Below are positions 35,625 to 45,045 of a stretch of 64,000 bases of DNA, piece after piece. This stretch comes from Botryosphaeria dothidea. Taxonomy: Eukaryota > Ascomycota > Dothideomycetes > Botryosphaeriales > Botryosphaeriaceae. The stretch lies in the NCBI GenBank assembly GCA_011503125.2, contig WWBZ02000040.1, positions 4,030,001-4,094,000 on the forward strand. Direction: 5' to 3'. Within the stretch, counting starts at the first letter, position 1. Each line of letters opens with the position of its first letter. The position numbers were made by a program, and so were the translations under genes. The notes below the pieces were generated by a model, which searched no databases, was not told the DNA's origin, and saw only the letters and a program-made list of their open reading frames with translations.

Positions 35625-38224
35625 CGTGACTGGGCAAAGGAAACTGGGAAGATGACGAGGAACTGCGAGGTACGGAGAGCGATGTAGCTGCCAGTGAGCG
35701 GACGGCCAGGCGCTTTATACATGCATCGCGACCCCCATGAGAATGGCAGAGGTAAGATCGACAAGATCCACAATCACCGCATAAGCCACTCACGGGCAGT
35801 GGAGCCCTGTCCCCAGGAAATGGCTCGGCGTGCGTCGCCGTGTAGCGGGAAGCACGGTGAAGCTTTGTCGTGAGCTGCTGGATTGGGCCATAGGCCCGGT
35901 GTGGTGCGCCTCTGCCGGCGCAGAAATGCGCGCCATCTGCAGGCGTGGGAGACCGGGGTGGCACTGCTGGGAAGTCCTTCATGGTGGAGTAGACAGCAGG
36001 GTCGGCGCTACTCAGCAAAAACCGCCAGCAGTTGGGCCGGGATGGGGGCGGCACGTCAACTGCCTGTTTCAAACAGGCGGCTCCACGCGGTGTGAAGGGA
36101 CGCGGCCGGCGTCGGACATTAGGAGGTTGATCGGCCCAGTCTCGTGCGTTGACGATAGGGCCCTGCCGTTTGTTTCATCCGATTGGGGCGGCAAGGGAAA
36201 TGCGCGGCGCAGGACAGACGACTGTATCAGGCGCGTCAGACAGAGAAACGGCGTGCGCGGCGTGCGATTGGAAGGCAGGCGTGCGCTGTTGCTTGCCGGG
36301 CTGGGCTGGTGATAGGGGATGCTGCTAAGCTTTGCCAAAGGCGGTTGCCAGCAGCAGCGATCCGGTGCCAAGAGCCAAGAGCGCTGTACCTGCTTGGGAG
36401 GTGGACGCCTTGGAGGGTGTGGGGTTTACTCAGATAATCGATAACCTACTCCGTTTTGCGCCAGCAAGTGACGTCGCGCAGAGGGAGCTGCCCGCTCTCC
36501 TGGGGCCGCTATTACTACAGAGCACTCGCCCGAGGTAGCGCCAGCGACGCGCCTGCTGCCTGTGCACGCACGCCCCGGGAGGCAGTGCCGAGTGTCAGAG
36601 CGAGAGCACGCCACACGCCCGCCCATCGTCGACAACTCCAACCCTGTGCCCGTGCGGCTCCGTGTAACCCGTCGGCCAGCTCTTCCGGAGGCGAAGCAGC
36701 GTCGCCGAACACGTTGCCGCCTCCTTCATCTCGCCGTACCGCCAGTCCGAGCTGGCCGCATCGTCTTGATTGAGGCACCCTGGCTGCATCTTCGCCGAGA
36801 TTGGCTTAGGCCGCCAGGGAGTCTGTCGTGGAGTCGCGGGACTCTGGCCGGCTGGCCTCCTGATAAGGCTTGTGATGGCGCCATGTGTGCGAGTGTCGTT
36901 GATTCGAAGTTTTTGCCTTTGGGTTGTGTCGATCTTCCGCAACCTTGAGCGCTCGCATCGAGTCAATCTCGAGCCCAGCCAACCAGCGCCCGCCCAAATG
37001 CCGTTCCGCCCGCCGAACTATGCTGCACCCGCCCTCGTTGCCGCATCTGGCAGGTCGATATGGTGTCGTCTGGAAAGCGGAGAACAACACAAGCTCCGCC
37101 ACCCCGAACAAAAGCTCCGCCCAAGGTCTTGTGTCCGCGACTCAAGCTTGCTGCGGCATCCTTGGTGGCCTTGGCCGCATGATTGATCCAGTATTGTCAG
37201 CTGCGTCGTCGCAAGTCCTTCCTTCGTTTGCTGCTGACTGGGATAATGAATTCCGTCGACTCAGCGCCTTGTTGTTATGTGCCTCACTGTGCAACCACAG
37301 CCCCCAGCTAATCCATCGTGCCAAGATGCTCCACCACAAACTCCATGTTCCTACCTCGACTGTGCTTTTCCAATTTTGTACCCGACCCTCCGCCACGAAG
37401 TCTTTACTCAGCTTAGTACCATCCTTTGTGGCGGGTCTTCATCTCGCCCTCTCCGAGACAGAACAGCTCTTGGCGCCAGGTACCATCCGCCAACCCGGGC
37501 GCGCTCCGCTGTTCGACGTGCGCCAAGGTACAAAAAGAACTGGGGATTGGTGTTGCTGCCATTTGTGGAAAGGGCTGATCTTTTCCCTGTTTCATGCAAT
37601 ACGAAGTGTCACCATCAGTAGTCTCATACCTTATACCTACGCCTGCTTGTCGGCGTTCCCGAACACAATCGAGGACAGGGTCTTTCCTATTCGATTCTGT
37701 TTGCTGTCGTCCGTTATCACTGTCCGCGAGTAATGTCCGCCTACCATCGCACCGATGACGAAACCCGCCTCTCACCGACTCTCCGCCATCACATCGGAGC
37801 TTTTCTGCATGATCCCATTACTCGATCGCCATGCATCAGGCTCCGTCCTGCCTCACGCGGTATAGGCTGCTACATTCGCCGAGCACATTGTTTTCCTGGA
37901 CCGATCGAACCATGCTCGTGGAGCAGAAATCCACCGAAACCTCACGTCCTCGGTCGCGCGTGATCACGTACCATCTCGTCCTGACGGCCCGCAGACGGAT
38001 TTGACGAACGGCGGATGCGACAGCAGAATATTTGAAAATGTTGCGAAGGATTTGGTATCTGTTGTGAGCGTATAGTAACAAGTGGCGCCTAGTGAAGGCC
38101 GCTCCCGGCTTATGCTTAAGCCATGACTAACCTTAATTCCACTTCCGAAAGGGACGACCATCGGCATCACCTCCATTCCTGGTCGTCTGAAACCAACACA
38201 TTAATACCGTGATGTCGGCCGGCA
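35625..38224. other. Long intergenic region upstream of the aspartic protease
   Basis: 2.6 kb between the protease start and the DBP6 3' end, both minus strand. It should contain the protease promoter. The longest ORF (36924-37733, plus) lacks any family feature. No RNA gene or repeat was seen. Confidence 0.5.
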
Positions 38225-40530
38225 TCATCTTTCCTCTCCTCCTCGTACTTCCTCTTTCAGCCTTTCCAAAGCATCTTCGTACTCTTCCGTCTTCTCGGGC
38301 GTCACTGCGTCTTCAAGCTTCATCCTCTGAACCTTCCTTCCGCCTCTCCTAATGCCATCCCCCCTAGCCACCACGTTCCAGAACCATCCCGCCTCGGATT
38401 TTGTCAGCAACGTCCAAGCCACTCCGTACGCACCTGCTCTTGCTGTCCGACCGACCCTGTGCACGTAGCTCGTGACGCTGGTGGGAATGTCATAATTGAC
38501 AATGTGCGCAAGGTTCGGCACATCTAGACCACGAGAGGCGCGATCCGATGCAATCAATATTCGAAGTTTGTTTGCACGGAAAGCGCGGAGGATCCTACGA
38601 GATGCGGCTGTGGTCGATGATTTAGTAAGCGTTCCAATGATCCCAGCGTAGGAGGGATTAAGGAGTGATAGAAGCCGGGATAGACGATTTGCGTTTTCGT
38701 TGTTGTGCGTGAATATGAGAACGCTCGAGAGTGGCTCCGATGTACCGTTGACGGCCTCCTTGGTGGTGGCCACCGCGCTTTCCTTCGCAGTCTCTGATGT
38801 AGACGATTCAGAATCTGATGTATCCGACGAGTCTGATGACGCTGACGACTCTGAATCCGACGAGTCCACTTGAGGTTCTCCCGAGTCAGAGTCTGAGGAC
38901 TCAGATCCCGAGGAATCGGATGAGACGGACGAAGAGTCATCAGAAGCTTCTGAAGACGAGTCTGTGTCCGAAGACAGTGCATTTGATATGCCGCCAATAC
39001 CCACAAATCCGCCATTGGCACTTTCCGGGGCCTGAAAATCCCAGAGAATTTGAGTTTGAAGGAGATGAAGAAGGAACAGTGGCTTCTGACTACCATCTCC
39101 GACCGGAATTGTGCATTCGTCCAAGGTGGACGGCAAATCATACACTTCTCCTTGACCAACCTGGCCAGCCGATCCTTCCGTGCCTTCGGCGACCACAAGT
39201 GTTGGTCTCTGGAGTTTGAGAGCGCTGAGTTTGCTCAAATCTCGTGTCATGGTAGCAGAAAGGATCACCTTCCTGACTTGTCTCTTCGGTGGAGCGTACC
39301 ACATTCTCGCCAGAATCTTCTCCCGCGCGCTCATTTGCTCAAAGGGCTTTTCCTTGTCCAGCGCCTTCATGACAGTTTCTGCCCATCCCTGGAAACTTTG
39401 GTCAAGCAAGCGATCTGCCTCGTCAATCACCAGCCACTCGACGTCGTCCAGACGAAAGCCTTTAGTGTGCTGCACGTGCTCTACAAGTCTACCGGGCGTG
39501 CAGATCAAAATATCGACTCTGGACTCGTACTGCGGTACATGACCAGGCAGCAGATCCAGGACATCTTCAGAGTGATCATCGTCCACGCTCCAGCCATTCA
39601 ACAGTCGATCTCCAGCCTGGGCATTTAGCCTGCTCCACTCTTCAGGGTCGTATCTCTGTCCTTTCTTGACCAGGATCTCCTGCTCAACCGAAAACGCGTG
39701 ATTTCCAGTAGCTGTTCCGATCTTCAGCCCGCTTCCGACAGCACAAAGTTCTGATGCCTCGCGTACTTGGCTTACGAGCTCACGTGTTGGCACGACAATA
39801 ATGCCACGTAGCTTGGGTACTATCCGATGGCGCATGTCCTCAATCATGGGGAGCAGATATGCCAGTGTCTTTCCTGAACCAGTTGCAGCGGACACGCACA
39901 CATCTGCCACACTCCCCGGCGCTCCCGGAAGAAGGAGCGGCAGAACAGCAGACTGAACCGCAAATGCCTCATTGTATCCTTTGCTCTTGAGATGCCGTAC
40001 CAATCTTGGGTCGATATTGAGCTCTTCAAAAGGTTTTGTTCTACTTGTCGGTGCGGCAATGGGCTCAGTAAGCCAGGACGGAAGGGATGCGAACTTGGGT
40101 TCGTAGGGCGCTTCGGGGACAGGCTCGGATTGAGGGAGAGGAACGAGGTCTGGGAAAAATTAGTAAAGATGTCATGCGTGCTCGTAGGTGCTCGACTTGC
40201 CATGCAATTCGGGTTCTTCGCGGGGATCTTCGTCTTCAGCTGACGGTTCCCTTGCTTTCAATCTTTCGGCAATCTTGGTCGACTTCTCGAATTTCGACAG
40301 CACGGATTTGTGCTTCTTGAGAGCGGCATCCTCGTCCTCCTCGACCGCAGCATCCTGCACCTCTGTCCTCTTCCGCTTTTTCGTGCGCTTCTCTTCCTTT
40401 TCCGACACGGGCGTTGGCGCGAGCTCGGGCGATGGCGGGGAGCGTTCGGGAGCCTTTCTCGGGGTGGTCGGCGAAGAAAGCAGCCGCTGCTTTCCGGGGG
40501 TACGTATCGGGCGTAGAAGGGGCCCGGCAT
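38225..40530 (-). CDS. DBP6: DEAD-box RNA helicase Dbp6, with one apparent frameshift and a GC-AG intron
   Basis: Dbp6 is a nucleolar ATP-dependent helicase needed for early 60S ribosome assembly. The large exon 38225-40149 carries all motifs: FAVQSAVLPLLL (Q region), SAATGSGKTLAYLLP (I), VPTRELVSQV (Ia), CTPGRLVEH (Ib), VIDEADRLL (II), LSATMTRD (III), LIFTHNNENANRL (IV), IASDRASRGLDV (V) and YVHRVGRTARAG (VI). A long Ser/Asp/Glu-only insertion (nt about 38790-38990) separates the two RecA lobes. Exon 1 runs 40201-40530, with start MPGPFYARYVPP. The frame then changes at the G run 40496-40500 (plus strand) before LLSSPTTPRKAPERSPPSPE and a Lys/Arg-rich nuclear-type region. One added base gives 751 residues and correct phase. 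The intron 40150-40200 begins GCAAGT, not GT; only this donor keeps the frame. It also has a TACTAAT-like branch site. Confidence 0.9.
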
Positions 40531-40817
40531 GTCTTTTGGTGGGGAGTTGGAGGAGAAAGTAAGGTCTGGAGAGCCAAAATAATTGTCAGCGCGGGCCCTC
40601 GTCCAGACCCACCGCGCCGGCCGCCGCTGAAGCTTGGCGTCCGCCCGCAGCTCCAATCCACCCGCGGAGCTTCTCTCACCATCCCCGAGCTCCAACTCTC
40701 TCCCTCAACCTCGCGGCTGCCCACTCGCGGCTGTCTGCAGTCCTCAATTGATCTTGCGATGCATCATCGATATCCCCGCAATCCTGTTACCACTCGTAAC
40801 GGAAGGAAGCCTTCAAG
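40531..40817. promoter_or_regulatory. Shared promoter region of DBP6 and GPI3
   Basis: Only 287 bp separate the two divergent start codons, so the promoters must overlap or share elements. No specific binding site is named with confidence. The minus-strand frame of the upstream ORF continues into this region but in a frame different from DBP6. Confidence 0.6.
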
Positions 40818-42541
40818 ATGCCGTACAATATCGCGTACGTACGCTTGTCGCATCGTTGCAGCTGTCGCTAACATTCCGCAGGATGATCAGCGATTTCTTT
40901 TTCCCTCAGCCCGGTATGTCGCCTTGCAGCACTCACTACGATCAAGTCTGATCCATTCTCAGGAGGCGTGGAGAGTCACATCTACCAGCTCTCGAGCGTA
41001 CGTACGCGCCGCACCGTCTCCCGAATCCTGCCACTCACAGCTCTCCGCAGAAGCTCATCGACCGCGGCCATAAAGTCATAATCATCACGCACGGCTACGA
41101 GGGCCGCCGCGGTGTGCGCTACCTGACCAATGGGCTGAAGGTCTACCACGTCCCCTTCTTCGTCATCTATCGCGAATCGACGTTCCCGACCGTCTTCTCC
41201 TTCTTCCCTATCTTTCGCAACATTGTGATTCGCGAGAAAATTGAGATTGTACACGGCCATGCCAGTCTCAGCAGCATGTGTCACGAGGCTATTCTACATG
41301 CTCGGACCATGGGATTGAGGACCGTCTTCACCGATCACTCGCTGTTCGGCTTCGCTGACGCCGCGAGCATCCTCACGAACAAGCTCCTCAAGTTCACCTT
41401 GAGTGATGTCGACCATGTTATATGCGTTAGCCACACATGGTATGTTTCCATGAATGCAGACATACATGCACCCATCTGATCTGTGGATAGCAAGGAAAAC
41501 ACCGTTCTTCGTGCATCCCTGGATCCCCTCATGGTGTCCGTCATCCCCAACGCCGTCGTTGCAGAGAATTTCCGGCCCAAATGGTATAAAGAATCTGAGG
41601 ACGGTTCGATTGCCTCCCCGGATCGTCGTGGCTCCGCCGTGACGCAGCATTTCGGTCCCAACGACACAATAACCATCGTTGTCATTTCACGTCTCTTCTA
41701 CAACAAAGGCACGGACCTGCTTATCGCAGCGATCCCCAGGATTTTGGCCGCCCATCCGAATGTTAAGTTCATCATCGCCGGATCGGGTCCCAAGGCCATC
41801 GATCTAGAGCAGATGCTTGAGCGGAATGTGCTCCAAGATCGTGTGGAGCTTCTTGGGCCTGTCCGCCATGAAGAAGTGCGAGACGTGATGATCCGTGGAC
41901 ACATATATCTGCACCCGAGCTTGACAGAAGCATTCGGCACCGTCATTGTTGAAGCTGCCAGTTGTGGCCTTTACGTGGTGTGTACCCGCGTTGGCGGTAT
42001 CCCAGAAGTCCTCCCACAACACATGACAACGTTTGCGAAGCCCGAGGAGGATGATATCGTAGCGGCTACCGGGAAAGCAATCACTGCACTCCGCGCCAAC
42101 AAGATCCATACCGTCCGATTCCATGAGCAAGTCAAGATGATGTATTCGTGGACAGACGTCGCAGAACGTACCGAAAGGGTTTACGATGGAATCTCCGGTG
42201 TCCTCAGCGAGGAAGAGTTCTACGGATACTCCAGCAGCGGCTGGGGTGCCACGCGTGGTCGAGCTGGCGTACAGAGCTTCTCGCTGATAGATCGGTTGAA
42301 GAGATACTATGGATGTGGTATCTGGGCTGGCAAGCTCTTCTGTCTGTGCGTCATCGTCGACTACCTCCTCTTCGTGCTTCTGGAGTTCTTTTACCCGCGG
42401 GAACGCATCGATATCTGCCGAGACTGGCCGAGGAAACTAGCGGCTCGCATTCAAGCAAAAGCCGAGCAGATGACTGAAGAGAGAACCAGTGTTGGTCGGA
42501 CACGTAGTGTCAGAAGTCGGGACAAACGACGGGAAATGTGA
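40818..42541 (+). CDS. GPI3: GPI-anchor GlcNAc transferase catalytic subunit (PIG-A)
   Basis: Gpi3/Spt14 (PIG-A) is the catalytic subunit of the ER complex that transfers GlcNAc from UDP-GlcNAc to phosphatidylinositol, the first step of GPI-anchor synthesis. Five exons, 40818-40834, 40882-40913, 40963-40997, 41051-41439 and 41491-42541, give 507 residues. The N-terminal region reads [21 protein letters not shown], then [19 protein letters not shown] and [21 protein letters not shown]. The GT4 domain has [20 protein letters not shown] and FIIAGSGPK. The donor-binding EX7E motif is EAFGTVIVE (Glu about 304 and 312), followed by [21 protein letters not shown]-terminal hydrophobic helix ([19 protein letters not shown]) anchors it to the ER membrane with a basic tail after it. 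The first exon encodes only five and two-thirds codons. All phases agree. Confidence 0.96.
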
Positions 42542-44018
42542 GGTGACGAGCGCAATTACGCAACTCCGTTGCGGTCAAAACGGCTTGAAACACGGCGCTT
42601 GAAGTTGAGGAACTCGGGCCTCTGTCCGTTGGACCCGCTCTCCGTCTCAACTGCCTCTTCGCACTAGCATCCCGATGGAGTTGGGGACAAGCGGGCCCGT
42701 GTACACAAGGTCATCTGCCGCGTCATATGGTCGAGGCACTTACGTTTGAAGCCCGTTTGCCACCAACCAGGATAAGCACGTATTCATGACATGAGTACGG
42801 CGGCAAACTCTCACCATGTTGGGCACACCTTGTCCGGACAGCGTGGCTTTCCACCAGTCAGACCAAAGGGCGTGCACACGGTTGCTTGATGCATACACCT
42901 ACACGTACTTCACCAGAGCGAGCATTCTTAGTATTCGCTTAAGGGTACGTTGCCGACACCAAATCGAATTAGCAAGACGTTTATGCAATGCAGCATCCTG
43001 TCTGACTCCTCGAAACATCGCTTCTCGGCAATCTTTCTCAGCCGGCAGTTTTGTCAGGATCTCTCCGGTGGTGGGTCTGGGCGTTCTGTCGGATACACAT
43101 GACCCCACTCCGAACAACGGCTCTGATCAAGTCAGCGTGGCGCTTGATCTTTCAAATCCGTTACTCCCGATACCTCAAGACTTTCTATACTTGGTGACTA
43201 TTGTTTTTGTTGGCGCCGATTGCCGGTGGCCCCACTAACGTGTTTCCAAACGCGCTCTCTCCCTTTCGAGGCAAATGCTCAACATGCGGAGATAGGACCT
43301 TGTGACGGCAGACCTGGGCTGTCCGAGCGGAAAGCCGAAGGTGCTTCGAACAGGAAACATGCTCAACCTCGCCGAAACGATTTCCGTTTCTCGACCGCCC
43401 TCCTTTTTGTCTTGCGTCGCATCGGTCGAGCTTCTTCCTGTTCCCGGCATGCAGGCGCTTAGCGAAGTCGCGACGCGATTCATGGTCACCATTGGTTTAG
43501 GAGCGGAGATGTTTGAGAGATTGTTTACTATTTTTTTTTTCTGTCGCACTGAATTACCGGTTATACACCTGATTTCTCCGTATCCATCTTTCCCTGCTAT
43601 GACTCCATGTTTCTCAAGGGCGCTTAGCCTACCCTCCCAAGCCAACGAATGTTTTCCCCTAAAAGTTTGAACAGATTGAAAACTAAAAGTCCCTTCCCAC
43701 AGTATAGGTATCTAACGCCTTTGAAAAAGTAAGGTTAAAAAAAGGTTCCAAGCCCAAAAAGGTTCTTCTCTGCAAGAATGACAACAACACCATCCCACCC
43801 TAAACTCTGGGTAAAAAACGCCGAGAAAGTGCTTTCAAGGGGCTTTTCAACGACAGTCGCGAATAAGAAGAGGGGGGGGGGGGGGGGGGGGGGGGGGGGA
43901 CGGAGGGTTTGGTTGTGGTTAAGAATGTAGTAAGAAGTGAAGAAGTGCGTCTCTCGTCTCTCGTCCCTCGTCGTCCGTCATATACACCGTCACATCGTCG
44001 TCTCGAGTCTTTTCTCTC
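42542..44018. other. Convergent intergenic region with a long G tract
   Basis: 1.48 kb between two 3' ends. It contains a G28 homopolymer (43872-43899) close to the DUF3455 stop. Short ORFs are present but unrecognised. Confidence 0.5.
43872..43899. repeat. G28 homopolymer
   Basis: Twenty-eight consecutive G on the plus strand, about 120 bp beyond the stop of the DUF3455 gene. It is the longest single-base run in the window; its true length is uncertain. Confidence 0.9.
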
Positions 44019-45045
44019 TCAGTTCTTGTCCATGCCGTCCGGCGTGCCCGCCACCGCGCCGTTCAGATACGCGTCCTTGCCCGGCTCCGTGTAGAACCAG
44101 TACGTCGCCGCGTACTCGACGGTGAAGTCGCCGTCGATGCCGTCGCACGTCTTCGGGCTCTGGCCGCCCGCCGTGTTGAGGCGGTACACCTCCTTCCACG
44201 TGTACCCGCTCTCGTCCTGCACCGCCGCCAGCTTCAGCCACGGCACGTCGCCGTTGGACGTGCCCTCGGTGCCGGCGGCGTAGTTGGACTTGAGGGCCGA
44301 CGTGCTGTTCGCGCTCGGCGCGTTGGCGGCGGCGTCCTTCTTGCACGCGACGGTGCCGTAGCTGTGCTCGGCCGTGTCGAGGTTGAAGAAGGGCGTCGTG
44401 TCGCTCGTGAAGTAGTGGTGCCCGGACAGCAGCATGTCGTAGGCCTGCAGCGCCGACTCGGCCGACGGCGTGTCGTAGGCGAGCGCGATCGAGGGCGTCT
44501 GGTAGAGCAGGTCGGGCGTGCGGGCGGCCTGGCAGGTCGCGTTGAACAGGGTCGCGACGGCGCCCTTGGCGGTGGGCGACGAGGACGGCGAGGCGCCCGC
44601 GCAGGTGTAGTTCTGCGTGCCTCGGCCGACAGCGACGTGCGAGAGGACGAGGCCGGAGGAGGGGCCGGGGAGGGGCGTCGGGTTGGGTGCTTGGTCTGAT
44701 TGAGGGTTGAGGTCAGCGTTGGGTCATCTTGGAGGGGACCGACTGGGTTGGGATAGGGCGAGAGGGTGTTTCTCGACCGGCGAAGTTTGGGCGTGATGAG
44801 GTGAGACGGATGCGGAGTGGTGAGAACTTACCGAGAGGCAAGGTGACGGAGCTCAGATCGCAGCTGCCGGCCTGGCGCCAGACGTTGGATATCGAGCTGA
44901 TCAGGTAGTTGGAGGAGGAGGCGTCGTCGTTGCTGTCGGAGTCGTCTCGCCGTTGGACGTCCTGGAGGGTGGTCCTTGTGGGGGCGGCGAGCAGGCAGGA
45001 GGGCGTCAACGCCACAAGGAGAGCTACTGCAGGCGAGAAATGCAT
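44019..45045 (-). CDS. Secreted DUF3455-family protein
   Basis: Two exons, 44832-45045 and 44019-44695, give 296 residues. The first ~20 residues (MHFSPAVALLVALTPSCLLA) are a signal peptide, followed by a possible Kex2-like QRRD site. The body matches the DUF3455 pattern as I know it: LVLSHVAVGRGTQNYTCAGA, SSSPTAKGAVATLFNATC, SGHHYFTSDTTPFFNL, VPWLKLAAVQ, and WKEVYRLNTAGGQSPKTCDG followed by FTVEYAATYWFYTE. Family members are often annotated as malate dehydrogenase, but nothing here resembles a dehydrogenase and I regard that label as unsupported. The true function is unknown; extracellular or cell-wall location is inferred from the signal peptide. Splice phases agree. Confidence 0.85.

Noticed and set aside
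36924..37733. Plus-strand ORF of 269 codons in the 35.6-38.2 kb gap
   Set aside because: There is no conserved motif, no splice context and no signal peptide; overlapping minus-strand ORFs are similar in size.
37880..37930. Possible tRNA B-box-like sequence (gatcgaacc)
   Set aside because: No matching A-box, acceptor stem or cloverleaf can be drawn around it.
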